The notes under the pieces: model-generated | Told to the model about the DNA's origin: nothing | What the model saw: only the letters and a program-made list of their open reading frames with translations | Database searches by the model: none | Part shown: positions 51,166 through 59,460 of the stretch, one piece after another | How positions within the stretch are numbered: the first letter of the stretch is position 1 | Layout of the letters: each line of letters starts with the position of its first letter | Made by a program: the position numbers and the translations under genes | DNA from: Paraktedonobacter sp034437695 | GTDB lineage: Bacteria; Chloroflexota; Ktedonobacteria; Ktedonobacterales; Ktedonobacteraceae | Assembly (NCBI GenBank): GCA_034437695.1 | Contig: DAOTTJ010000047.1 | Coordinates: forward strand, 8,764-72,763 | Reading direction: 5' to 3' | Length of the DNA stretch: 64,000 bases

Positions 51166-52206
51166 CTAGGATGCAACAGGAGTAGCTTGATACGTGACAA
51201 ACATCCCGCCGGGTTCGGTGCGCACTCCTACGGTACAGTAGGTGAAGCCCTGGGGAAGTCCAGTCGCCTTCTGTCCAAGCTGCTGGTTAATATTACTCTG
51301 AAAAGATTGGACAAAGGTCGTGATAGGTATGCCCCCCAGATCGGCTTTGGTCACCCGCACCTGGACGACACAGTTAGCGACATAGGGCTGGAGGTCGACC
51401 GTGAAGTGGCGCGAGAAGCTGAGGCCCAGAATGGTATAGGTATCGTCACCCTGGACAATCATCAGATCGCCATTCTCCAATTCGGTCGTGATATTTTTCA
51501 CCTGGCCGGGCAGGTTCGCTTTGGTAACCTGGTTGCTCACTAGCTGCGAGACAAAGGTTTTGTCGGCGTCGATAATGAGATTGCCCCGAACCGAGGGCGG
51601 GACAATGATAAGCGCTCCCTCACCGGCCAGCCCATACCAGAGGAGTGCGCTCAGACCAATGATTGCGCCCAGTACAAGTGTGATCAGCGGCACAACGATC
51701 CGTCCAACTCGCGAACGCAGCCAGCGCCGGGGTCGCCCTAAGCGCTGACGCCGCTGCGGCGGGATAAATTCGATGGTTTCGAGCATATCTATCTCGACTT
51801 CGGGAAAGAGGATCGGCTGGGGAAGCGCCGGGGGAGCCTGGTTTACAGGGGTTTGCTGGGTTCGTTCGCCACGCGATGAACGCTTTTGCCCTCTCTCTGC
51901 GGGCCATGCTTGAGGCGGAAGAGGCTGCGATTGCCCACCGGGTCCTGGATTCTGGGAAGGCGAGGGGTGATACTGCTGTTGATACTGCCCAACCTTCCCT
52001 GGTGGCGGGCCAGGCGGCATCTGGGGCGCGGCAGGACGCTGACCCGAAGCTTGAGCAGCATCACGCTGACCAGGCGGCGGCAACGGCTGAGAAGACTGTA
52101 TAAGCGTCGCGTCGCCTGCATCCGGCTGCTGCGGCCGCGGCTTACGCGTCCCAGAGGACTGGGTCGCCGCCGCCGGGTCAAATGGGTGATTTGTCTGCTC
52201 ACTCAT
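51166..52206 (-). CDS. Membrane protein with long Pro/Gln-rich tail and outer lipid-binding-like domain
   Basis: 346 residues. ATG 52206 (MSEQTNHPFD) has GAGGAG eight bases upstream. The first 130 residues are Pro/Gln/Ala/Ser-rich and disordered. A short basic stretch and one membrane helix follow (VPLITLVLGAIIGLSALLWYGLAG). The outer part (about 205-340) is beta-alpha in style: GNLIIDADKTFVSQLVSNQV, LENGDLMIVQGDD, VRVTKADLGGIPITTFVQSFQSNINQQL. That order recalls DUF2993/LmeA-like lipid-binding proteins, but this is a loose resemblance. It stands alone, about 55 bases upstream of the lipoprotein gene on the same strand, and the two may be co-transcribed. Confidence 0.65.
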   Translation of the reverse strand: MSEQTNHPFDPAAATQSSGTRKPRPQQPDAGDATLIQSSQPLPPPGQRDAAQASGQRPAAPQMPPGPPPGKVGQYQQQYHPSPSQNPGPGGQSQPLPPQAWPAERGQKRSSRGERTQQTPVNQAPPALPQPILFPEVEIDMLETIEFIPPQRRQRLGRPRRWLRSRVGRIVVPLITLVLGAIIGLSALLWYGLAGEGALIIVPPSVRGNLIIDADKTFVSQLVSNQVTKANLPGQVKNITTELENGDLMIVQGDDTYTILGLSFSRHFTVDLQPYVANCVVQVRVTKADLGGIPITTFVQSFQSNINQQLGQKATGLPQGFTYCTVGVRTEPGGMFVTYQATPVAS

Positions 52207-52335
52207 GATATTTACTCCTCGCTCCATGCTAACACGTCTATCATATACTCTATCTTTACTCTATGCAAGAGTATATATGCTCAGAACTGATTTTGCCAAT
52301 GTTGCACAAGATCGTTGTCAGGAGTGCAGTGGACT

Positions 52336-52370
52336 GGGGGTTCGGGTGCAGCACCCCGAAGCCCCTTTTT
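52336..52370 (+). terminator. Terminator-like hairpin with T-run
   Basis: GGGGTTCGGGTGC at 52337-52349 pairs with 52351-52365 (two bulges) and is followed by TTTTT. No plus-strand gene ends just upstream, so it may be a repeat or an attenuator for the isochorismatase gene. Confidence 0.5.
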
Positions 52371-52506
52371 GCCAGTGTCTTTACAAATGGGTCAGCGCAG
52401 ATTACCATGTCAGGAGCAATGGCACCATGAACAGCTAGTAGCTGCCAACGTCTCTACCTTCTCTACCTTCTTTTCTATGACCATAAGCAACCGAAAGGAA
52501 TGTGTA

Positions 52507-53082
52507 ATGTCCGATTCATCAGCCAAAATGGCCCTGCTCATCATGGATATGCAAGAAGAAATTGTCGCGCGGTTTGCCCAGGCGGGTGATTTCCTAGCGC
52601 ACATACAGACGCTGCTCACGGCGGCGCGGACCGCAGGGGTCCCGGTGATCTATGTGAAGGTGGATTTTCGTCCAGGCTCTCCTGAAGTAAGTCCCAGGAA
52701 CAAATCCTTCTCTGTTTTCAGACAACGACTGGCCTCCTCGTCGGCAACTACCTCGATGGAGATTCACCCGGCCATTGCTCCACAGACGACCGATATTGTC
52801 GTCACGAAACGCCGGGTCAGTGCGTTTTGCGGGAGCGATCTGGAGGTAGTACTGCGAGCGCAGGAGATCTCGCACCTGGTGCTCTGTGGGATATCAACCA
52901 GCGGGGTGGTCCTTTCAACCCTGCGCGAGGCGGCTGACAGGGATTATCAACTGACAGTCCTGGCCGACTGCTGCGTCGATGTCGACGAAGAGGTCCAGCG
53001 CGTCTTGCTCTCCAAAGTCTTTCCACGCCAGGCCGACGTTATGCAAGCCTCAACATGGATGGAGCAGCTAGTCAGCCGATAG
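52507..53082 (+). CDS. Isochorismatase-family cysteine hydrolase
   Basis: 191 residues. ATG 52507 (MSDSSAKMALL) has AAAGGAA nine bases upstream. The catalytic triad of the family is visible: Asp in LLIMDMQEEIV near residue 14, Lys in IVVTKRRVSAFCGSDLE near 101, and the nucleophile Cys in LVLCGISTSGVVLSTLREA near 129. The middle holds the cis-peptide region. These enzymes hydrolyse amides such as nicotinamide, N-carbamoyl or isochorismate-type ethers; this branch is mostly unassigned. The gene stands alone and ends in a good terminator. Confidence 0.88.
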   Translation: MSDSSAKMALLIMDMQEEIVARFAQAGDFLAHIQTLLTAARTAGVPVIYVKVDFRPGSPEVSPRNKSFSVFRQRLASSSATTSMEIHPAIAPQTTDIVVTKRRVSAFCGSDLEVVLRAQEISHLVLCGISTSGVVLSTLREAADRDYQLTVLADCCVDVDEEVQRVLLSKVFPRQADVMQASTWMEQLVSR

Positions 53083-53122
53083 ACGATTTGACACGCTTGC
53101 ACCCCTTTGTAGCAAACAGAAG

Positions 53123-53160
53123 GACGAGCATGAGATCTCATCCCACGCTCGTCTTTCTTT
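53123..53160. terminator. Bidirectional terminator
   Basis: GACGAGC (53123-53129) pairs with GCTCGTC (53147-53153), then TTTCTTT. An inner GAGAT/ATCTC pairing extends it. It lies between convergent isochorismatase and MFS genes. Confidence 0.75.
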
Positions 53161-53203
53161 GGTTTCTACGAGTACGAGTGCAAAGCAAGCACGTTGTGCT
53201 GCT

Positions 53204-54997
53204 TTAGAGGTGACCCGCCAGGTCGGAATCGGCCTCGACGATTTCTACATCGGCACCATTCTCTTCACTGAGTGGGAGCGGAGCGCTCACCGGCACCTGG
53301 ACGTAGAGTGCTTCAGCCGTCGCAATCGCCAGTTCCTCGCTGCTGTTGAGCAACGGGACCTCTTTGAGGAAGAACGCGATCACGAGCGCGACGATCAGGA
53401 AGACCAGACTGAAGACAAACACGTTGTGTACGCCCTGGGTTAGCCCTACCTTCACCGCGTACATGAGCTGCGCATAGATCTGTGTGCCACCAGGGATCTT
53501 GGCAAACTGCCCGGCAATCTGTGTCTGCGCGGTTGGTGAGAGCAGGATGTTCGGGTTGCCGAAAAAGCTGAGAATATCGATATGGCGAAGCTGCATCACC
53601 TGGGCGGCAAACGTCTTGACCTGCGTGGTCAGTGCGCCTGTGAAGCCCGGCTGATAGGCGCTGACGAGCACCGATCCCATGGCCGAAAGCGCAATGGTTG
53701 CTGCGATCTGACGGAAGAAGGTCAGGGCAGCCGTCGCCTCTCCAATACGTGTGGGCAGCGCGTTCTGCACAATCACTGTGTAGATCGAGATCCCAAAGCC
53801 TAACCCCAGACCCAGCACCACCATCGCAACCCAGAGATCGTTGGCGGTCGAGTTCACGTTTAAGCGCAGGAGCAGCAGACCACCGCCGACGCCAATCACG
53901 GCACCCACGATAGCTACCCATTTATAGCGGCCAAAGCGCGAAACCAATTGACCCGAGGCGACGCTGGCGACAATCAGGGCGAACATCAAGGGCGTTAAGA
54001 GGAAACCACTATTTGAGGCTGATAATCCGAGGACTCCCTGCGCAAACAGGGGCATGAAGCTGATGCCACCAAACATCGCCATGCTGATCGCCATCGTAAT
54101 CGCGCTGGAGACCACAAAGATCGGATTTTTGAAGAGGCTGGGCGCAATGATCGGCTGGGCCTGACGGCGCTCCAGCACAGCCTCATACACAAAGAAGAGG
54201 ACCAGCACGATAATCGAGCCAGCAAAGAGTCCGAGCACCTGCGGCGAGGCCCAGGCGTACTGCGATCCTGCCCAGGTAAAGGCAAGCATCAACGGTATCG
54301 TGCCTGCGGCCAGCAGAAGCGATCCCAGGTAGTCGATTTTGATGTTCTGACCCGGTTTGTGCAGCGTCGGCATCAGGAAGACGAGAACGAGCAGTGCGAT
54401 AACGCCGATCGGCAGATTGACGTAGAAGATCCAGCGCCAGCTCGCGTTGTCAGTCAGCCAGCCACCCAGGGCAGGTCCGAGGACCGAGGCGACGCCGAAG
54501 ATGCCGCCCGTTACGCCCTGCCATTTGCCGCGTTCGCGTGGCGAGAACAGGTCACCGATCACGGCCAGCGCAATCGGCATAAGTGCGGCTGCGCCCAGAC
54601 CCTGGAAGGCGCGAAAGGCGATAAGCTGGTTCATGCTCTGCGCTGCCCCGCTGGCAGCCGAGCCAATCAGGAAGAGCACCACGCCAATCAAGAAGATCGG
54701 CTTGCGTCCGAATAGGTCGGAGAGCTTGCCATAGATCGGGATCATGATCGTCGAGGTCAACAGATAGGCCGTGGTGACCCAGGTATAGCGATCAAGCCCA
54801 TTAAAGTCCGCGATGATGCGCGGCAGGGCTGTAGAGACAATTGTCTGGTCCAGCGAGGCCAGCAACATCACTAGGAGAACCGCAAGCATGGTAAACAGGG
54901 TCTCACGTCTACTATAGCGCGAAGGCTGTTCCTCCTGTATTGGTTCTACACGCTGGCCGGTCGTCTCAGCACGGGAAGACGATGAAACGGATGCCAT
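53204..54997 (-). CDS. DHA2 (EmrB/QacA) family drug exporter
   Basis: 597 residues, 14 membrane helices. Motifs: LASLDQTIVSTALPRIIADF at the first helix, GKLSDLFGRKPIFLIGVVLF (motif A), AFQGLGAAALMPIALAVIGDLFSPRERGKWQG (with motif B Arg), and VLGPALGGWLTDNASWRWIFYVNLPIG (motif C). This is a proton-driven multidrug exporter in the cytoplasmic membrane. The C-terminal tail is acidic. It starts seven bases after the tetR stop, with AAAGGAT as its site, so the two are one operon. The promoter and operator lie upstream of tetR. Confidence 0.94.
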   Translation of the reverse strand: MASVSSSSRAETTGQRVEPIQEEQPSRYSRRETLFTMLAVLLVMLLASLDQTIVSTALPRIIADFNGLDRYTWVTTAYLLTSTIMIPIYGKLSDLFGRKPIFLIGVVLFLIGSAASGAAQSMNQLIAFRAFQGLGAAALMPIALAVIGDLFSPRERGKWQGVTGGIFGVASVLGPALGGWLTDNASWRWIFYVNLPIGVIALLVLVFLMPTLHKPGQNIKIDYLGSLLLAAGTIPLMLAFTWAGSQYAWASPQVLGLFAGSIIVLVLFFVYEAVLERRQAQPIIAPSLFKNPIFVVSSAITMAISMAMFGGISFMPLFAQGVLGLSASNSGFLLTPLMFALIVASVASGQLVSRFGRYKWVAIVGAVIGVGGGLLLLRLNVNSTANDLWVAMVVLGLGLGFGISIYTVIVQNALPTRIGEATAALTFFRQIAATIALSAMGSVLVSAYQPGFTGALTTQVKTFAAQVMQLRHIDILSFFGNPNILLSPTAQTQIAGQFAKIPGGTQIYAQLMYAVKVGLTQGVHNVFVFSLVFLIVALVIAFFLKEVPLLNSSEELAIATAEALYVQVPVSAPLPLSEENGADVEIVEADSDLAGHL

Positions 54998-55004
54998 AGT
55001 TTAT

Positions 55005-55664
55005 TTATCCTTTCGTTTGTTCTGTATGAAGTGTTGGAGGTGTCGACTGAATGCCCTGAAACAAGATCTGGCGCAGACCATCAAACAGTTCTTTGTCAGT
55101 GCAGCCCTGCTGGTCCACAAAATGGCGCAGGCTCTGAGGTGAGAAAAACGAGAAAAGGGCCACGGCCATTGCCTGCGTTGGCAGCGCTGGATTGAACTCG
55201 CCCGCAGCTTTGCCTTCCTCGAACATCGCTATGACAACGTGGATGATCCGCTGCCGTAAAGCAAGCAGTGGACCACTATTGGTCGAGAAAACTCGCTGAA
55301 GTTCGCGATCCTGCGAAAGCGCGATGAAAACTTGCTTCTTCCGTGTATCCCAGCCAGACCGCAAGCACGCGATGAGTGCGTCTAATCTGGCCACTGCGTT
55401 GGCCTCAGATGCGATGGCTTCCTCAACATTTTTTATGAGTTGCTCCATACCGACAGTCGCCAGCGCGACAAGCAGATCTTCCTTACAGGCAAAGTGCTGG
55501 TAGATGGTACCCTTCGATATCCCCACACGCGTCGCTATCTCATCCAGCGATGTCTCGTGATAGCCATGCGCGAGAAAAGCTTCTTCGGCGGTCTGCAAGA
55601 TTAATGCTTCGCGTTCCTGACGCTGGCGCTCTTTCAAAGAGGATGGTTTGTGAACAGATTGCAT
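55005..55664 (-). CDS. TetR family repressor of the drug exporter
   Basis: 219 residues. The HTH reads ILQTAEEAFLAHGYHETSLDEIATRVGISKGTIYQHFACKEDLLVAL; the ligand domain is TetR_C type (VARLDALIACLRSGWDTRKKQVFIALSQDRELQRVF). It lies first in an operon with the exporter at 53204. A sigma-70-type promoter and a palindrome overlapping the start site lie about 120-160 bases upstream, the usual design for an autoregulated repressor that is released by the exported drug. Confidence 0.92.
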   Translation of the reverse strand: MQSVHKPSSLKERQRQEREALILQTAEEAFLAHGYHETSLDEIATRVGISKGTIYQHFACKEDLLVALATVGMEQLIKNVEEAIASEANAVARLDALIACLRSGWDTRKKQVFIALSQDRELQRVFSTNSGPLLALRQRIIHVVIAMFEEGKAAGEFNPALPTQAMAVALFSFFSPQSLRHFVDQQGCTDKELFDGLRQILFQGIQSTPPTLHTEQTKG

Positions 55665-55778
55665 AGTGTTGATCTCTTCCTCATGTCTCAGCGAAAGAGG
55701 TCGGCCTCCTTTCTTCTCCTTGAATACGATGCCAGAAAATGTAGTGCTGGTTTATATTTGTAATGTATCGTCTAAATT

Positions 55779-55823
55779 TGACTTGTTAGTCATTATTTTA
55801 CAACGCGGTTTTTATTTTGTCAA
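55779..55823 (-). promoter_or_regulatory. Promoter and operator of the tetR-exporter operon
   Basis: Minus strand: TTGACA (55818-55823), 17-base spacer, TAAAAT (55795-55800). The palindrome TGACT-TGTT-AGTCA (55779-55792) covers the expected transcription start. It is 115 bases before tetR. Confidence 0.8.
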
Positions 55824-55859
55824 GTGGGCAGTGTTTTCTATCTGCTCTCGGCAGTAGCC

Positions 55860-56744
55860 CTACGTCTGAGGCTTTTGCTCTAAGACACTTCTGTCCGACT
55901 CGCATCCGTCCATTGCGCTCAGAAAGCATTGGAGTGTGGCTCGTGTGACGGCATTGGGCATGTAGATCATAATCCTGATATCAGGATTGGTAAGCACTTG
56001 CAAGGCAACCTGTTCAAATTCCAGTGATCCTAACGTCGGATGCTCAATGACTTTGTGACCATCCAGCGTGCTGCGTGCATCGTGATGAGGCCACCAGCGG
56101 CAAAATTCAGGGCTGACCTGCTTTAAATGCTCAATTAAATCTTCGAACCATTTATCACCAGGATAGCGAGCGCTGGCCGTGCGAAACTCCGCGAGCGTCG
56201 CCCGTGCAACCATCTCCCAATTCGGGCGCTCCCGCGTCGTCAGGTTGGTGAAGAGTCGCCAGACCATGTTGTGCGCGTAAGGGGATGAGGTATCCGCAAG
56301 TATGTCAGCAATGGCGAAAAGACCCTCGGCAGCTCTGTTCCATGCCAGATAATCATAGCGCCTTCCAAGAATATAGGCCGGACTGGGGTTGAGGTCATCT
56401 AACATCTGCTGAAGAGCGGAGCTAACGTTCTCCTCTTCTGGTAAAACGGGCGGAGGAAGTGGTTGTCCGGCAAGAAGAAACAGATGCCGACGTTCATGGG
56501 GCGTCAGCCTGAGCGCGTGTGCCAGACTTTCCAGCACCTGCGCCGAGGGATGCACATCACGTCCTTGCTCTAGCCAGACGTACCAGGAGGTGCCAATACT
56601 GGCCAGGTGCGCGACCTCTTCGCGGCGTAACCCTGGCGTCCGCCGACGGATGCCAGGGGGCAGGCCCACCTCGGCCGGAGACAGCTTCGCCCGGCGTTGG
56701 CGTAAAAAATCGGCAAGTGCTTCTCGTTGTTCGTGTTTCTGCAT
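55860..56744 (-). CDS. XRE regulator with MmyB-like ligand domain (paralogue)
   Basis: 294 residues; AAGGAG lies ten bases before ATG 56744. It has the same architecture as the regulator at 38430: LADFLRQRRAKLSPAEVGL, RRRTPGLRREEVAHLASIG, SWYVWLEQGRDVHPS, then PSPAYILGRRYDYLAWNRAAEG, HNMVWRLFTN, SPEFCRWWPHHDAR and IEHPTLGSLEFEQVALQV. The C-terminal domain is the MmyB fatty-acid-type ligand domain. It is divergent from an LLM oxidoreductase at 56938, 193 bases away, its likely target. Confidence 0.92.
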   Translation of the reverse strand: MQKHEQREALADFLRQRRAKLSPAEVGLPPGIRRRTPGLRREEVAHLASIGTSWYVWLEQGRDVHPSAQVLESLAHALRLTPHERRHLFLLAGQPLPPPVLPEEENVSSALQQMLDDLNPSPAYILGRRYDYLAWNRAAEGLFAIADILADTSSPYAHNMVWRLFTNLTTRERPNWEMVARATLAEFRTASARYPGDKWFEDLIEHLKQVSPEFCRWWPHHDARSTLDGHKVIEHPTLGSLEFEQVALQVLTNPDIRIMIYMPNAVTRATLQCFLSAMDGCESDRSVLEQKPQT

Positions 56745-56937
56745 CTCTCGTTGCTCCTTATCCTGGTAGGCCGGGACCTATGATAAACAAACACTGGTCC
56801 TGGTATCCCCAGGAGAGCATACTCAAGAAGAGTCCCAGCGTCAAGATAAGAGAGATGTCTCCATCCGACGCAAAGAGTGTCCCAACAGGAAGTAGATTCG
56901 TTTTCCTGTATGTTAGAAAATCAAGCGTGAGGTGTGT

Positions 56938-57879
56938 ATGTCTTTGCAATTTGGTATCTCCCTGCCACAAGGCTGGAATAGGGAACTGGCGAACATCAAG
57001 GACCCAATTGAAGCCTATGAGGCGATGACGCGTGTGGCACAGACTGCCGATGAAGTCGGTTTCGCGTCCGCATGGCTTGTCGATCACTTTCACACTGCCC
57101 CACGACCATCGCAAGAGGTCACGTTTGAGTGCTGGACGACTACCTCTGCTCTGGCACGTGACACCAGACGTATCCGCATTGGTCAGACCGTCACCTGCAA
57201 TGGCTACCGCAACCCTGCCCTGCTCGCTAAAATGGCAAGTACGGTCGATGTCCTCTCGCATGGGCGACTCACTTTAGGTGTCGGCGCTGGCTGGCATGAA
57301 CAGGAGTATCGCGGCTACGGCTATGACTTTCCCAATACTGCTGAACGTCTGCGGCGTCTCAGTGAGGCAGTGCAGGTGATCCTGGCTATGTGGACACAGG
57401 AAGAAGCGACCTTTGAGGGAATGTACTACCAGGTACGCCAGGCGATCAACCAGCCCAGGGGTGTCCAGCAACCGCATATTCCCCTACTCATCGGTGGCGG
57501 CGGTGAACAGGTGACGCTCAAACTGGTCGCGCAGTACGCCGATGCCTGTAACGTCTTTGGCGATCTGGAGACGGTCACGCACAAGTTCGCCGTGCTTCAA
57601 GAGCACTGTAAAGCTATTGGGCGCGATTACGAGCGTATCCATCGCACGGTAGGGGCCTTCTGCTGCATCGGGGAAACCGACGAGCAGGCGCAAGCCAAAT
57701 TCCCCGCCGCGCTCCGGGGTCGTCCGGTTGGCGCAGGTGCGCTGATCGGTACCCCAGAAACGATCAACCGCCGTCTGGCCAATTTGGAGGCGGCTGGCGT
57801 CCAGGAAGTGATCCTCGGGTTCCCTGATATCTTGCAAGTGGATACATTGCGCTTTTTTGCGCAAGAGGTTATGAGATAA
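56938..57879 (+). CDS. LLM-class (F420-dependent-type) oxidoreductase
   Basis: 313 residues. ATG 56938 (MSLQFGISLPQGWN) has GAGG seven bases upstream; an in-frame GTG at 56932 is possible. The TIM-barrel luciferase-like family blocks are clear: AQTADEVGFASAWLVDHFH, IRIGQTVTCNGYRNPALLAKMASTVDVLSHGRLTLGVGAGWHEQEYRGYG, LSEAVQVILAMWTQEEATFEG, and IPLLIGGGGEQVTLKLVAQYADACNVFGD. This subgroup generally uses coenzyme F420, but the cofactor (F420 or FMN) cannot be proved here. It is divergent from the XRE regulator. Confidence 0.88.
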   Translation: MSLQFGISLPQGWNRELANIKDPIEAYEAMTRVAQTADEVGFASAWLVDHFHTAPRPSQEVTFECWTTTSALARDTRRIRIGQTVTCNGYRNPALLAKMASTVDVLSHGRLTLGVGAGWHEQEYRGYGYDFPNTAERLRRLSEAVQVILAMWTQEEATFEGMYYQVRQAINQPRGVQQPHIPLLIGGGGEQVTLKLVAQYADACNVFGDLETVTHKFAVLQEHCKAIGRDYERIHRTVGAFCCIGETDEQAQAKFPAALRGRPVGAGALIGTPETINRRLANLEAAGVQEVILGFPDILQVDTLRFFAQEVMR

Positions 57880-57904
57880 GACAAAGGATCGGATTGCGGA
57901 GCAT

Positions 57905-58060
57905 CAAAAGAAGCAGGGGTGCAGGGGACGACAGTCTCCTGCCGGCACCCTGTCCGGGGGACAGGGAAGAGGGGTGTCCCCGAAAAACCTCTCTTTCCTC
58001 TTTTGCCCGCCGCCGCAGGCGGCCGGGCAACTTTGCAACAGCCCTGGGCTGGCGAGTTGA
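57905..58060. repeat. Dispersed repeat island, modules A and C
   Basis: Module A (57910-57930) is identical to 20947-20967. A hairpin CCCTGTCC-GGG-GGACAGGG lies near 57948-57966. Module C (about 57983-58023) matches about 21179-21219. It fills most of the gap before the aminotransferase gene. Confidence 0.75.
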
Positions 58061-58092
58061 TGATCTTGACTTTGCACGGGTGATCTTCTACA

Positions 58093-59442
58093 ATGAAATT
58101 ACAGGAAATGGAGAGGTTTATAGGAAAACACGACCCCGAGATTGGAGAGAACCTCATGGAGAGTACGCCAGAAAAGTATGCGCGATACGTCAATACCAGC
58201 TTTGTCAAAGCCATCGAGCCGATAGTGGTTGAGCGTGCGCAGGGAGCCGAGATCTATGCGAGCGATGGGCGCACCTATCTCGACTGTTTCGCGGGGATCG
58301 CGGTGGTCAACGCCGGACATGTCCACCCACGGGTCGCGGAGGCGGCCAAAGCGCAGATCGATCAGCTTATACACGCGGGCAGTTATCTGTATTATGTCCC
58401 GGTGGTGGCCGATCTGGCGGAGACGCTGGCGCGGATCACTCCCGGCAATCTGCAAAAGACCTTTTTCTGCAATTCGGGGGCCGAGGCTATCGAAGGAGCG
58501 CTGCGCCTGGCTAAAGTCGCGACCGGCAAGCGCGAGGTAATCGCGTTACAGATGGCTTTCCACGGTCGCACCTACGGCACGCTCTCGGTGACTGGCAACC
58601 AAGCACGTAAGACGCGCGGCGGTCCCTATATGCCCGGCGTGGCTTTTGCGCCCGCTCCCTACTGCTACCGCTGTCCTTTGAAGCTGAAGCCCGAGACCTG
58701 TGGTCTGGCCTGCGCCGACGCGGTGGAGGATGTGATTCGCAACCAGACCAGCGGAGATGTCGCGGCCTTTCTGGTCGAGCCTGTGCTGGGCGAAGGTGGA
58801 CTTATCCCGCTGCCCGAGGGCTATCTGGCGCGTGTCGAGCAGATTCTCAAGCGTCACGGGATTCTCTTACTGGTAGATGAGGTGCAGACTGGCTTTGGCC
58901 GCACTGGCAAGCTCTTCGGGGTCGAGCACCAGGACGGGGTTGTGCCGGATATCATGGCCTTTGCCAAGGGGATTGCCGATGGCTTCCCGCTGGGCGCATT
59001 TATCGCTCCCCAGGAGCTGGCCGACAGCTTTCGACCCGGCGAACACCTGAGCACCTTCGGCGGCAATCCGGTCTCCTGCGCGGCGGCTCAGGCCAACATC
59101 GCTGTGCTCTACGACGAAGGTCTGGTCGACCACGCGGCCGAGCTGGGTGAGTGGGCGTTGGACGAGCTGCGCGGTATGCAGGCGAGGCAGCGTTTGATCG
59201 GCGATGTGCGTGGGCAGGGCCTGATGCTGGGTCTTGAACTGGTCAAAGACCGCGCAACGCAGGAGCCTGACGCCGCCGCCGCGGTCAATGTGCGCACCTA
59301 CTGTCGCGAGGCCGGGGTTCTGGTCGGCGTGGGCGGTCAGTTCGGCAATGTGTTGCGTTTGCAGCCACCGCTGGTAGTTACCCGCGAGCAACTCGCGCAC
59401 GCGCTCCAGACGGTCGAGTCAGCGTTAACAAGCTGTCAATAG
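58093..59442 (+). CDS. Class III omega-aminotransferase (GABA/beta-alanine type)
   Basis: 449 residues if ATG 58093 is used; ATG 58156 (MESTPEKYARYVN) has a better site (GGAGAG seven bases upstream), while the residues before it (IGKHDPEIGENL) look protein-like, so the start is open. PLP enzyme motifs: FFCNSGAEAIEGALRLAK, MAFHGRTYGTLSVTGN, LLLVDEVQTGFGRTGKLFG with the PLP Asp, and IMAFAKGIADGFPLGAF with the Schiff-base Lys. The end is GQFGNVLRLQPPLVVTREQL. The family moves an amino group from an omega-amino acid (GABA, beta-alanine, ornithine) to a keto acid, making a semialdehyde. The dehydrogenase gene starts 19 bases downstream, so the semialdehyde is probably passed to it. Confidence 0.88.
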   Translation: MKLQEMERFIGKHDPEIGENLMESTPEKYARYVNTSFVKAIEPIVVERAQGAEIYASDGRTYLDCFAGIAVVNAGHVHPRVAEAAKAQIDQLIHAGSYLYYVPVVADLAETLARITPGNLQKTFFCNSGAEAIEGALRLAKVATGKREVIALQMAFHGRTYGTLSVTGNQARKTRGGPYMPGVAFAPAPYCYRCPLKLKPETCGLACADAVEDVIRNQTSGDVAAFLVEPVLGEGGLIPLPEGYLARVEQILKRHGILLLVDEVQTGFGRTGKLFGVEHQDGVVPDIMAFAKGIADGFPLGAFIAPQELADSFRPGEHLSTFGGNPVSCAAAQANIAVLYDEGLVDHAAELGEWALDELRGMQARQRLIGDVRGQGLMLGLELVKDRATQEPDAAAAVNVRTYCREAGVLVGVGGQFGNVLRLQPPLVVTREQLAHALQTVESALTSCQ

Positions 59443-59460
59443 AAAGCGAGACAGACGAGT

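Noticed and set aside
58020..58110. Sigma-54 promoter before the aminotransferase gene
   Set aside because: TTTGCAC near 58071 could be a -12 box, but no GG lies at the required distance upstream.
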